Shown here one piece after another: positions 1-10,511 of a stretch of 64,000 nt of DNA. The stretch's first letter is position 1. Every line of letters begins with the position of its first letter. The position numbers and the translations under genes were made by a program. Under the pieces are notes generated by a model, which was given only the letters and a program-made list of their open reading frames with translations, did not search any database and was not told where the DNA came from. Source of the DNA: Piliocolobus tephrosceles (Eukaryota > Chordata > Mammalia > Primates > Cercopithecidae); contig NC_045443.1 in assembly GCF_002776525.5 (NCBI RefSeq), forward strand, positions 52,193,216 through 52,257,215. The letters run 5' to 3'.

Positions 1-700
1 AAATTACCACAGGAGGTTCCTAGAGGATAGTGCAGTGGTTTATGCCTGGCCACAGCTGGTACCCACAGGAAATATTCACAGCCTGAATTTAGCTATTAAA
101 GACATTAAATCTCTTCTAGCCTTGGGGAAAACAACTCTCACCCTTAAAGCTGGATTTGAACTTCTAACTCCTGGATTCATCTGGGTGAAGGTAGAAGGAG
201 TGGAGGCTGAATATAAAGAGAATATTTTTCCACTGAGTCACTGGATAGGGTAAAGAGAGCTTGATTTTGTTTTTGCCTTTTTACTTCCCCTCCCTCACCT
301 TACTTTTCCAATTCTCGTTTTAATCATCTTTTATTTGTTAAACCCTGAGCCCCCAATATCTCTATACTCCTCTAACTCCCTTCATTATGACCCTTTTCAG
401 CCTAGCGAGGATGAGACAGATTTTTCCTTTCATGATGGAGTTAACTAGGATGAACCAGGGAGCGTTATGGTCCTAAAGTCAAGGAATGGGCAAGTTTGGT
501 ACTTCAATGCATGGTGTGAGTGGGGTGACAATACAATATACATACAAGCTGTGGTATTTTAAAAAGTAAATGAAGCTCTAAAAATAATTAATAGGCATTA
601 GTTGATCTATAACAGGTGGTAACTATGACTGTGCTAAGCAAACCAGAACTCATTGTCACCCTGGATGTGACTAAATTGGTGTGTAACCATATAGTTGTGT
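1..700. other. Intergenic DNA, nothing recognised
   Basis: I see no repeat family, gene or RNA that I can name here. The open frames are short and lack splice or protein signatures. The base composition is ordinary for AT-rich primate intergenic sequence. Confidence 0.5.
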
Positions 701-745
701 ATTCTCTCTCTCCCTCTCTCTCTCTTTCTCTTCTTCTCTCTCTGT

Positions 746-784
<39 letters not shown>

Positions 785-797
785 TGTGTGTGTGTAT
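701..797. repeat. Compound microsatellite (TC)n-(TG)n
   Basis: A pyrimidine run of TC/TTC units (about 701-742) passes directly into a TG run (about 743-797) broken by single TA and TC units. Such compound tracts are usually length-polymorphic. The 131-codon open frame that crosses it owes its length to the repeat and is not a gene. Confidence 0.95.
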
Positions 798-1059
798 GTT
801 TGCGGAGAGGGCAGGGGTGGGTTGTGGAAACTATTCAACTTGCCATGGAGAATCTCCCTTTATGGTAACTCCCTGGGACCATTACTTCCCTTCATCTAAC
901 CAATGTTACTCTTTGGAGGAGACGGGATTCTGGAATGGGGTATTAACTTATTTCATTTTTGTTAAAATCTATCCTATCCTTCCAATGCTCAAGAATAAAG
1001 GGATAGAATAATAATAAAAATAAATAAAAGAGGCATAGAAATAAGCAGGCTTTCAAAGT
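798..1059. other. Intergenic DNA, nothing recognised
   Basis: There is no recognisable element apart from a short AATAATAAAAATAAATAAA A-rich patch near 1008-1028. Confidence 0.45.
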
Positions 1060-1330
1060 ACAGCATTTATTTCCTGGTTGTGTGATCTTGAACAAGTTGC
1101 TTGTCCTTTCTGTTTTGTTCACTGATACATCCCCAGTGCCTATTGCACATAGAAAGCACTCAAATATTTATTGAATGGATGAATTAATGGACTTCATTCT
1201 CCTCACCTCCTAATAAAAGTGATAAAATAGCACCCATTCCAAAGAGTTGTTGCAGCAATTAAATGAGATAATTCAGGTAATTAGATGAGGTAATGCTCTC
1301 AACTCAATGCAAAAAGCTCAGAAAATGCTG
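1060..1330 (+). mobile_element. MIR SINE interrupted by an L2 3' end
   Basis: About 1078-1113 reads like the MIR core (TGTGATCTTGAACAAGTTGC, compared with TGTGACCTTGGGCAAGTTAC). It resumes at about 1195 with the 'AAAAGTGATAAAATAGCACC ... GTTGTTGCAGCAATTAAATGAG' part of MIR. Between them, about 1114-1192, lies an L2 3' terminus ending in AAATATTTATTGAATGGATGAA. The family calls come from remembered consensus sequences. Confidence 0.6.
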
Positions 1331-2305
1331 GTTATATGTATTTCTAAAGGAGATGATAATATATGCAGACTACTGATACAACAATTATATGGTACAGACC
1401 CTTAGAAAATGTCAGTTTCTTCATTTATCTTTATCCATTTTCCCACCCTAAAATTCTGGTATGTTAAAATACTCACTTTTGAACTCCAAAGGGCTAGTAT
1501 AGCTTTGTGTGGCATGTGTTGCCTCTGTTTCCTGACTCCCTGCCATCCTAGTTCATACCAGCATTAAGGAGTCTAGAAGTTAAAGTAGTTGTAGCTGAGA
1601 GAATAGGAGGGCAGGAACAAGGGCAAAATGAGAATTTCAACTAGACCTTGTGGTAGAAGAATCATTTATAGTAGAAGCAAAATGTCAGAGTTGAAGAACT
1701 GGGCTATGTGAATGTTTCTTGTATTTTTTTTTGCTATTTTTGATTCTTAAAGTTAGTGGAACAATGAGAAAACTCCATCTGGAAGCTGAGTCTCAGGCTG
1801 GTGAACAGAATATGGCTTGCTTCTACAACCAGCTCCCACAAAGGTCTCCTTTCAACACTTTAATTGACTCAAATCCTAAAGGGTTTTGTATTCTATTTTC
1901 ATGAGACAGGTTATTCTTTATGCTCTATATTCAGGATTTAGAGTCTTCAGACATGAGATTGAGGTAAGGTAGGGCTCAGGGAAGGGCCCATGAGTGGGAG
2001 GGTATGTTTCCTATTGTAGAAGCTTTTAAGAACCAAGATACTACCATCCTCTCATGTTGCATTGTGAGCTGTGGTGGTCAAAAATATTTCCTAAAATTGA
2101 ATCTCCAACAAGCATATTGTGGGCAAAATATGGCTCTTCTGGACATATTCTGGACAATGGGGAACCAAATGAGGATGCCATCTCACCAGCTGCTTCAGGA
2201 TGAGTCACCAGAAGAACTACTGATAATCATTTTACTTTCAGTGTCCCTCCTAGAGCATCCAGAGAATAGATTCTGGACTTATACTTAACTATTCATTGCT
2301 TTTGG
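1331..2305. other. Intergenic DNA, nothing recognised
   Basis: I recognise no repeat or gene. Open frames at 1719-1904 and 2004-2288 have no recognisable protein similarity and no exon context. Confidence 0.45.
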
Positions 2306-2481
2306 ATGGCAATATAGTGTAGTGGAGGTAGACTGCTTATATCCAAATACCAGCCCTGTGGGATTTGGATACAAGTGCTATGATGTTGAGCAAACAAGTT
2401 TCTGTATCCCATTAATTAATTTATAAAACAGAGGTAATAATACTTAATTTATAAAACAGAGGTAATAATAATAATGCCTAC
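2306..2481 (+). mobile_element. MIR SINE, 5' part (split by MaLR provirus)
   Basis: The sequence follows MIR order: ATATAGTGTAGTGG near the start, then GATGTTGAGCAAACAAGTTTC, then ATAAAACAGAGGTAATAATA. A 28-bp unit (2416-2443) is repeated in tandem at 2444-2470. The element breaks at CCTAC (2477-2481), where the provirus begins, and resumes at about 4751. Confidence 0.7.
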
Positions 2482-2835
2482 TTGGTTGACTGTGTCCCCA
2501 CCCAAATCTCATCTTGAATTCCCCCACATGTTGTGGGAGGGACATGGTAGGAGGTAATTGAATCATGGTGGCATGTCTTTCCCATGCTGTTCTTGTGATA
2601 GTGAATAAGTCTCAGGAGATCTTGTGGTTTAAAAAATGGCAGTTTCCCTGCAGAAGCCCTCTCTTTTTGTCTGCTGCTACCCATGTAAGATGTGACTTGC
2701 TCCTCCTTTCTTTCCATCATGATTGTGAGGCATCCCCAGCCAAATAGAGCTGTGAGCCAATTAAACCTCTTTCTTTTGTAAATTGCCCACTCTCAGGTAT
2801 GTCTTTATCAGCAGTGTGAAAATGGACTAAATACA
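2482..2835 (+). mobile_element. 5' LTR of THE1-type ERVL-MaLR provirus
   Basis: The sequence matches the remembered THE1 LTR along its length: GTGTCCCCACCCAAATCTCA, GTTGTGGGAGGGACATGG, GGTAATTGAATCATGG, AATTAAACCTCTTTCTTTTG, and an end near GGACTAAATACA. It matches the LTR at 4409-4750 in the same orientation with many substitutions and small indels. The terminal TG is degraded at the 5' edge, so the start is good to a few bases. Confidence 0.85.
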
Positions 2836-4408
2836 GTAAATTGGTACCAGTAGAGTGGGGTGCCACTGAAAAGATACTTGAAAATGTGGAAGCAACTTTG
2901 GAACTGGGTAACAGGCAGGGGTTGGAACAGTTTGGAGAGCTCAGAAGAAGACAAGAAAATGTGGGCAAGTTTGAAATTCCCTAGAGACTTGTTGAATGGC
3001 TTTGACCCAAATGCTGATAATGATATGGACAATGAAATCCAGGCCGAGGTGGTCTCAGATGGAGATGAGGAACTTTTGGGAACTGGAGCAAAGGTGACTC
3101 TTGTTATGTTTTGGCAAAGAGACTGGCAGCATTTTTCCCCTGCCCTAGAGATTTGTAGAACTTTGAACTTGAGAGAGATGATTTACAGTATCTAGCAGAA
3201 GAAATTTTTAAGCAGCAAAGCATTCAAGAAGTGACTTGGGTGCTGTTAAAGGCATTTTAGTTTTAAAAGGGAAACACAACATAAAAGTTTGGAAAATTTG
3301 CAGCCTGACAATGCAATAGAAAAGAAAATCCCATTTTCTGAGGAGAAATTCAAGCTGGTTGCAGAAATTTGCATAAATAATGAAGAGTCAGATGTTAATC
3401 ATCAAAACAATGGGGAAAAATGTCTCTAGGGCATGTCAGAGACCTTTGCAGCAGGCCCTCCCATCACGCACCCAGAGGTTTAGAAGGAAAAAGTGTTTTT
3501 TTTGGGCTGGGCCCAGGGTCCCCATGTGGTTTGCAGCCTAGGGACTTGGTGCCCTGTGTCCCATCTGCCCCAGCTGGGGCTGAAAGGGGTCAATGTAGAG
3601 TTCAGGCCATGGATTCAGAGGATGCAAGCCCCAAACCATGGCACCTTCCATGTGGTTTTGAGCCTGTGAATGTGCAGAAGTCAAGAATTGGGGATTGGGA
3701 ACTTCTGCCTAGATTTCAGAGGATTTATGAAAATGCCTGGATGCCCAGGCAGAAGTTTGCTGCAGGGGCAGGGCCCTCATGGAGAACCTCTGCTAGGGCA
3801 TTGTGAAGGGGAAATGTGGGGCAGAGCATCCACATTGGGTTCCTACTGGGGCACTGCCTAGTGGAGCTGTGAGAAAAGAGTCACTGTCCTCCAAACCCCA
3901 GAATGGTAGATTCACTGACAGCTTGCACCATGTGCCTGGGAGAGTTGCAGGCACTTAATGCTAGGCTGGGAAAGCAGCCAGGAAGGGGGCTATATCCTGC
4001 AAAGTCAGAGCTGCCCAAAGCCATGGGAGCCCACCACTTGCATCAGCGTGACCTGGACATGAGACTTGGAGTCAAAGGAGATCATTTTGGAGTTTTAATA
4101 TTTGACTGCCCTCCTGGATTTTGGACTTGCATGGGACCTGTAGCCCCTTTGATTTGGCTAATTTCTCCCATTTGGAATGGCTGTATTTACTCAATGACTG
4201 TACCTCCATTGTATCTAGGAAGTAACTAACTTGCTTTTGATTTTGCAGGCTTACAGGTGGAAAGGACTTGCCTTGTCTCTGATGAGACTTTGGACTGTGG
4301 ACTTTTGAGTTAATGCTGAAATGAGTTAAGACTTTGGGAGACTGTTGGAAAGACATGACTGTTTTTGAAATGTGAAGACATAAAATTTTGGAGGGGCCAG
4401 GGTAGAAT
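2836..4408 (+). mobile_element. Internal region of THE1-type MaLR provirus
   Basis: It starts directly after the 5' LTR with GTAAATTGGTACCAGTAGAG and runs about 1.57 kb to the 3' LTR, which fits the usual length of a THE1/MST internal segment. MaLR internal regions are non-autonomous relatives of ERVL and lack a functional pol. The longest open pieces here (2860-3195 and 3420-3806) are interrupted remnants, and no intact retroviral protein is encoded. Confidence 0.85.
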
Positions 4409-4750
4409 GATATGGTTTGGCTGTCTCCCCATCCAAATCTCATATTGAATTCCCATGTGTTGTGGGAGGGACCCAGTGGAAGGTAATTGAATCATGGGGG
4501 CAGGTTTTCCCCATGCTGTTCTCACGATAATGAGTAAGTCTCAGGAGATCTGATGGTTTTAAAAATGGGAGTTTCCCTGCACAAGCTCTCTTCTCTTGTC
4601 TGCTTCCATATGAGACATGCCTTTCACCTTCCCTCATGATTCTGAGGTCTTCCCACACATGTGAAACTGTAAGTCCATTAAATCTCTTTCTTTTGTAAAT
4701 TGCCCAGTCTCAGGTATGTATTTATCAGCAGTGTGAAAATGACTGATACA
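4409..4750 (+). mobile_element. 3' LTR of THE1-type ERVL-MaLR provirus
   Basis: It begins with the canonical TGATATGGTTTGGCTGTC and ends near GACTGATACA. An AATTGAATCATGGGGGCAGG block and a late ATTAAATCTCTTTCTTTTG block match the partner LTR. Differences between the two LTRs are frequent, implying an insertion tens of millions of years old. The flanking CTAC resembles the CCTAC before the 5' LTR, consistent with a 4-5-bp target duplication. Confidence 0.87.
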
Positions 4751-4860
4751 CTACCTCATAAGGTGGTGCAATGATAAAATGATACATGAAAACACTTTTA
4801 ATAGCATTTGACATATGGTAAGTGTTCTATAAGGATTAGCTATAATTTTTACTGTTAGTA
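4751..4860 (+). mobile_element. MIR SINE, 3' part (continuation across provirus)
   Basis: CTACCTCATAAGGTGGTGCA continues exactly where the MIR at 2306-2481 stopped, followed by the MIR-like tail GCATTTGACATATGGTAAGTG. Together with 2306-2481 it reconstitutes a single MIR. Confidence 0.7.
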
Positions 4861-5914
4861 ATTAGTTTCTTCTCATTGGCTTCTACCTCCCTCCATTGAT
4901 GAGTGCTTAGGAGAGATGGCATGACTAGAGCACTGGCCTAATGGAGCAGACCACCCAAAGCTACCATGCATGCAAAGAAACTGTACTTCATAGAGCTTTG
5001 ACTTTAATCTGAGAATGCTCAGTGTAGGTCCTTCCAGAACACTGAATGCACCTTGAGGATAGTAGTTGGTTTTAATAATCTCTTTATCCCATTATTTTTG
5101 CAGTGGTATAAATTAGGTCTCCATTCTCAGGAAATTCTCACTGCCCTCCATCAGATATTTGTCAGGACTTAAGAACCTCATGATTGAAGCCTTTTAAATT
5201 CAACTTAAGTTTTGCTCCTAAGACTGGGCAAATATTCCTGGGGCTGAGTGTATAAGGGGAGAGTTGGTGGAAGTCAGTGTGGTAATCTTTTCATGAAAGA
5301 GCCATATCAGCTTATATATATATATATTCCAGTGTTTGTTGTTATAGGGGGTGGCTATCAGATCCTTTCCTGAAAATAAGTTTGGATATGAGTGTGGAAT
5401 GGGATTTTAAAGATAGCATATTTTAATTATGTTTTAAAATCAATTTCATGTTCACAAGTTACATATGTGTAGATTATACTTATATAAAAAGAAAACAATT
5501 TCCTTCAATAACTACCTGATCTCAATGTACTTCATGTCAGTTCTGGGATTTCCTAAGATAAAGACCCACTGTTATCAGTTTGTGTGTATGTATATGTGTA
5601 TCTATAAAATATATGTATTATTTGATGCATGTATGTACATTAAAAAATAAGTATATCATATCGAACCTACAGTTCTATAATTGTTTTATATTCCCCCAAT
5701 CATGTTAGTACATGTAGTACATTTTTGTTAGTATAGATAAATGGCATATTATACTTTGGCTAAACCATTTTTCACTTAATGTATTGAAAATAAACTTTTA
5801 CATTATTAAAAACAATGCTGCAATTAATATCTCTGACATATAATGACTCCCTGGGCACATTATGTTAGAAAGTCAGACACAGAGAACAGGAGGTTTTAGA
5901 TATATTTATATATT
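4861..5914. other. AT-rich intergenic DNA, possible old L1
   Basis: There is a short (TA)n run at about 5311-5329. From about 5400 to 5830 the sequence is very AT-rich, and the phrase ACAATGCTGCAATTAATATC resembles a stretch common in old L1 3' regions. The similarity is too weak for a firm call. No gene is seen. Confidence 0.3.
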
Positions 5915-6050
5915 TAGTTTACTGCCTCTGCCATTACACTGAAAGTTGGTTAGGAATGAGAAGTCTTATGGCGCTCTGTAGTCCCAGAATCTTGCACGGT
6001 GCCTGGGACTTTATATATGCATAAAATGCATTTGTTGGGTAAATTAATAG
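5915..6050 (+). mobile_element. L2-like 3' end remnant
   Basis: TTTAGTTTACTGCCTCTGCC, then a GTGCCTGGGACTT motif and a ...GCATTTGTTGGGTAAATTAATAG end follow the order of the L2 3' UTR. It is diverged and the limits are approximate. Confidence 0.45.
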
Positions 6051-6187
6051 TGTGGTCATTATTATAATAAAGGAATACTTGGATTGCGATAGGAGCACAA
6101 AGCAAGGCCTTTATAAGGAAATCCTGATAATAGTTTTTCTTTGATTTCTAAGACATACAAATTTGATTTAAATGTGTAAGATAAAAT

Positions 6188-6430
6188 ACTAATAAGAACT
6201 ATCATTTACTGAGCACTTGCTAAGTGCCAGACTGTATACGAGGTACTTTGCATGTATTATTTCATACATATTTATCAGAGCAAGTTCATTGAATAAGCAT
6301 TTTTACCTTCAACTTACAGGTAGAAGAACTGAGGCCCAGTGAGATAAATAACTTGTCTGAAGTCACGTGGTTAGTAAATGTCAATGTTAGGATTCAAGGA
6401 TTCAGTTGAATCCTAGAGGACTTTGCTCTT
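6188..6430 (-). mobile_element. MIR SINE (reverse orientation)
   Basis: It reads as the complement of MIR: ATTTACTGAGCACTTGCTAA, GTGCCAGACTG, then GAAGAACTGAGGCCCAGTGA, AACTTGTCTGAAGTCACGTG, and a degraded GGATTCAA block. The order is complete for most of the SINE. Confidence 0.8.
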
Positions 6431-6824
6431 AGGAATTAGACATAGCAAGTGCAGAAAAGGATGCTGCAGGATGGTACAGAGCTTTTAAAGGTAGAGAAGT
6501 TTCCTAGCTGATCTAAACAAATTCAGGCAGTTTTGTGTAGCTAAAAACTAAATAATGAATGAGCCACTCTGTATACCCTGTGAATGCCCAAATGTATAGC
6601 TCTTGAATGAAGGTGGTGTGAGAAGGTTGAAGCAAGTGTTCTTCTCAACAGGGACCAGCAATCTAGATGGAAAGAGGACACCCAAATTTATTACCTGGTT
6701 TCTAGACCCACTTTTGTCATTAACCTATTATATTGCTTTATTCAAACCTGGGGACTCTGTCTCCATACTTTTTAATAGGCCAGTATTATTCACCCTCAAA
6801 AAAGAATTGTGACACTTAACTATG
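6431..6824. other. Intergenic DNA, nothing recognised
   Basis: The 69-codon open frame at 6603-6812 has no recognisable family or splice context. I see no repeat. Confidence 0.4.
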
Positions 6825-6844
6825 TTATATCATTAAGTATCAGA

Positions 6845-6985
6845 GTTGGAAGGAACCGGAGAGATCATAACCTAAGCTGATCATTGCCTAATGAGGAATG
6901 TGAGGCCAGAGAGGTTAGATCACTCATCACAGCCACACAGAGGCAGACTAAGATTTAGAGCCCATGATTCCTTAGTCCTGAGCTT
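6845..6985 (-). mobile_element. CR1/L3-type ancient LINE remnant
   Basis: CAGAGTTGGAAGGAACCGGAGAGATCAT followed by AGGCCAGAGAGGTTAGATCA and CACAGCCACACAGAGGCAGA matches the reverse complement of the L3/CR1-like 3' region as I remember it. It is diverged and the family is less certain than the class. Confidence 0.5.
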
Positions 6986-7189
6986 TTCCCCCACCCCACT
7001 TCACTACAGAGTTTTTGGAAAGAAAGAAGCACTTCACTTTGTTCTTGTAAGGGAGGGTTATTGAATCTCTCTGATGCTATTCTCCAAACTATTCATAAAC
7101 CCAACTGACATCTCTGTGTTTTTCCCTAGTCGTTATTCAGGAGAGGTTCATGTCACAAATCACTTTTTGTTTTAACCTGCTTCACAATT

Positions 7190-7315
7190 ATTTTTCAACC
7201 TGTATTATTTCCCTACTGGAATGCTGAACTTCTTGAGGTCAAGGACTATGTTTTATTTACCTTCTCCCACAGCCCTCACCCCATCCCAACCCCATCCCCA
7301 GTGCCTAAACCTTGG
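7190..7315 (+). mobile_element. L2 3' end remnant
   Basis: GGAATGCTGAACTTCTTGAGGTCAAGGACTATGTTTTATTTACC and a later CCCCAGTGCCTAAACC correspond to the L2 3' UTR. The fragment is short and diverged. Confidence 0.6.
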
Positions 7316-7439
7316 AGAGCAACTTTAGGGTCTGCTCAAGTCTAATCTGAATACGGGCAGCCTGAATCATTTCCTCCTTGGAAGTTCACCTTGCTCTCTA
7401 CAGTTCCTGATATATGTCCCTGGACTCCATTTGTTGGTG

Positions 7440-7870
7440 GCATTTGACTTTAATTCAGCAGAAGCTAGTGATCTCCTATGGGAAGGTGAGAGGGGGAGAC
7501 ATCTGGGGACCGTCAGCAACAGGATCTGTGGCTTGAGGCTTAGCACCCCGGGGCCTAATGTCAGACATTGGTTTCAGGTCTTCAGTGTCTGACTGAAGAA
7601 GGCAGTTTCCACCCCCCTTAGGGGCCCACAGGCAGGTCTCCTTTGGGGGTCAGGATTACTGGGAATACTAATTAATTCATTAGTGGGGTTGATGGATTAT
7701 CAGGCTGTCTCCTAGCAGAGGGTCCTTGGGGGAGGGGGGAACAGATTGCTGCTCATAAATCTGCCTGTTGCCTCCCCTCTCTCTGCTTCAATGGCTCCTG
7801 GGCGTTAGGCCTGTGGGCCAGCAACTGAGTACTGGTCTCCTTTTCCCCACTCAGCAGATGGTTCTTACAG
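7440..7870. promoter_or_regulatory. Candidate regulatory stretch upstream of NEUROD4
   Basis: This non-repetitive stretch about 2.2-2.6 kb before exon 1 contains TACTAATTAATTCATTAGTG (7666-7685) with three homeodomain TAAT cores, plus a CAGATG E-box (7855-7860). The idea that it is a conserved enhancer is inference from motif content. Cross-species alignment would decide. Confidence 0.22.
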
Positions 7871-9995
7871 GTTAGCTCAGAGTTTTACAAAAAGCAGCAG
7901 AGAAAGAAGGAAGGGCTGGGGATTGGCCCTCTGGCCCAGGAACCATGTGGGGGGAGGAGAATGCATGTAAATGCCTTGTATTCTCCTTTCCTAGAGCAGT
8001 CACCACCTCTTTTCCTTTGCTGACAGCACACACCCCTCCTGCCCCTTCCTGCTCTCTCAAAGTTGAACAGCTAACTGTACAACTGTCGACGAGTTGTGAC
8101 GAGGGTGACCCTGATGAAATAGATTCCACCCATCCCTCTGCAGAAAGCGGCTGTTAAGGAAAATTTGGCATTCACAACTCCATCCCCATTCTTCAGGGGT
8201 GTGCATGTTCATGCACGTGCGTGTGCGTGCACACACACACAGACAGTTGAATGTATTTTGAAGGCTAATCCTATTGTGTCCAGTCCCTTACATCTGTCAG
8301 AGAACGCAAGGAGTCCTGCAGAATGTTTTATCCCCACCCTCATCTTTGTCTCAATATGTTCACCTTTCCGCTAATCTGCTGTTACTCCCTGCCCCTGAAA
8401 ATTTCAGGCACCAGTGCCATTAGCTTCTAAACATCCATGGACAGGGCTTTGAAGACACAAAGCAGGAGATCAATTCATTCAATAAGCGCTCACTGAACAA
8501 TGATTAAGCACCTCTATCCTAGACATAAATTACCTCATAGATAAATCTCCTGTGGTTGAGGAGTGAATTCTGATTTGTTTTTTAGAAATCTGCTATTCCT
8601 ATCACGTGTTGTTTAATTATTCTGAAAATGAAGTTTATTTTTCTGAGCAGATATTTTTCTGGATAGGGATACAAATAAAGATAACAAAGAGATTAAAGAG
8701 CTGCTGAAAATAAATAACTTCCCATGAAAACTGAAAAAAGTGCTAATTTTTATTTTCTGGTTTTCTGTGAAAAACAAGAGTCACATGACACTTTTATCAG
8801 AATTAAAACTAACAATTTTCACACTTAAGATACTCTTTTCAACTTTATGAGCAGTGAAACTATCTTTTGTTTCAGCTCTCTACAACTTTCCTTACACACA
8901 GGCGTATTAATAGTTTTTCATCTCTGTTTGATACATGTGCTAGCTATGTTGTTAGATCACGTGATTCTCAAAAAGCCGGGGATACTCTGGATTCTTTTCA
9001 GAAAGAAAGATTTTGCCTTTTGCCAAAAAGCCTGAGGAATTATCCTTCAAGTCAATTTCTAAAAGAGGTTGAACTTGGACTCAGGATTCTGTGAAGCTAC
9101 TGATGGAAAAACTTAAGTGATCAGCATGTTTTACAGATACGAAAACTGATGAGTGAAGTTGACTTACTCAAGATCATTCAGCCAATTGCTTAATCTGAGC
9201 ACCTTTCTTTTTTCTTCTTGGAAACACAAGATGATTAGAAAATCTTTGGTATCTTAAGCTCACAGTCATTTATTTTTCCTTGGTGAAGCTTTAAATAAGA
9301 TAGTATGAATATCTATATATTTAAATTATTCCAGATGTAATTTTCTTTCTGTCTTCTAGCAATTTAATTCAACCTTCTAATACCAAAGGAGTTTTAGGAA
9401 TTATTATGGGCTTCTCTTCTAAGCTCATTACTACTTAAGGGGACTTTTTCTACGTGAATGCTTAATGATGTATTTTTGAAAAACAATAGTAGATCTCAAG
9501 TTTGTAACTTAAGGAACTAAATGTCCTTAAAATGTAGGATTTTATTAATTTCCTTTTTGTTTTTATAAATTTCAAGTGATCAGAAAGTTAAAAGAACAGT
9601 ATAATAAGCTTCATCTATATTCACAAATTAAAGTTTTAATAGAAGTAGCTTTCACTTGCTGAAAAGGTGGGAGAGACAAACTTCTTCCTTCTACTTTTAG
9701 AACTCTGAAGTTTAAAAGCCAAAGACCCCAGTCCACATGTGTAAGGAAGCAGCCACTCATGCTGTGTCCTTGACACGCATCTTTCTCCCCTTTTGATTAT
9801 TTTCGGACGTGGGTCAGCAGATTCATCTGCCCTTTTTAGCTCTCTCCAAGTCTATCCCCAATTTTCTTTCTCCATTCTGCCCATACTACTCCGCTTCCAT
9901 TTCTTACCGTTTTAATCACAAAGGTTTCCAGTCCTCTTTTTCTTTACTCCTCAACTTCAGCAACTCTCCTTCCCCACTCCCCTTCCACCAACCCC
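7871..9995. other. NEUROD4 upstream intergenic DNA
   Basis: There are no named elements apart from a short CACACACACACA run at 8230-8241, an AT-rich tract at about 8560-8840, and a possible short MIR scrap near 9120-9200 (TTTTACAGATACGAAAACTG). A palindromic E-box CACATGTG is at 9734-9741. None of the small open frames has recognisable similarity. Confidence 0.4.
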
Positions 9996-10070
9996 CAACT
10001 CTGTTTAAACAAACAAACAGGCGGCAAAACTGGACATGGCCAGAGGAGCCTTTCAAGTGGGCGTGTCTTT
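9996..10070 (+). promoter_or_regulatory. Putative NEUROD4 core promoter
   Basis: GTTTAAAC (10003-10010) is a plausible weak TATA-like element. GTGGGCGTGTC (10058-10068) is a KLF/Sp-type site. The transcription start is not visible in sequence. I place it at about 10,040 from the TATA-like spacing and from the expected span of about 10 kb for the gene, so it is an estimate. Confidence 0.4.
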
Positions 10071-10511
10071 CGGCTGGGGAAAGGGAGGAGTTAGACTCTG
10101 TACAACATCACTCCTCCCTGGTCAGCTGGGAGAGTAATCAAAACTGCAGCAAGTCAGAGGCTCCGGCCAGAGAGCAGGAGCTGCCCAGAGGCTGTGGTCC
10201 TGAAAGCTTCTCTCCGGGGAGCTAACCAGGGAGAAGAGGTACTGAAGAGCGACTAAACCGGCTGCAGCAGAGTCATCAGCCCGAAGGCGTCCTAGAGGAG
10301 CATACCGAACTCCAGGGAAGGAGTAGAATAAGGCGCAGGCAGAGAAACCAGACCCGGTGGAATCTCTAAGAGGTAACAACCGGGTTTAACATGGATCGCT
10401 GAAAGCATCTCTTTATCCTACGATCTGGATGGTCAGGGAGACTTGGCTTCTCTGACTGTCCTCTAAGACGCAGATTCACAGAGTTCACTCCAGGAACTGC
10501 CAGTGACCGAG
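10040..10511 (+). other. NEUROD4 exon 1 (5'UTR, non-coding)
   Basis: The end is set by a strong splice donor, CGAG|GTGAGC, at 10511/10512. A second, weaker donor, AAGAG|GTAACA, at 10372/10373 could give a shorter exon. The segment is richer in G, C and CpG than its surroundings, as expected for a first exon. It contains a CAGCTG E-box at 10123-10128. The start is an estimate, and which donor is used needs transcript data. Confidence 0.5.

Noticed and set aside
616..1011. 131-codon frame with a Cys-Val repeat
   Set aside because: Its length comes from the TC/TG microsatellite and it has no other coding sign.
3420..3806. 128-codon open frame as a possible gene
   Set aside because: It lies wholly inside the internal region of the MaLR provirus, a non-autonomous and decayed element.
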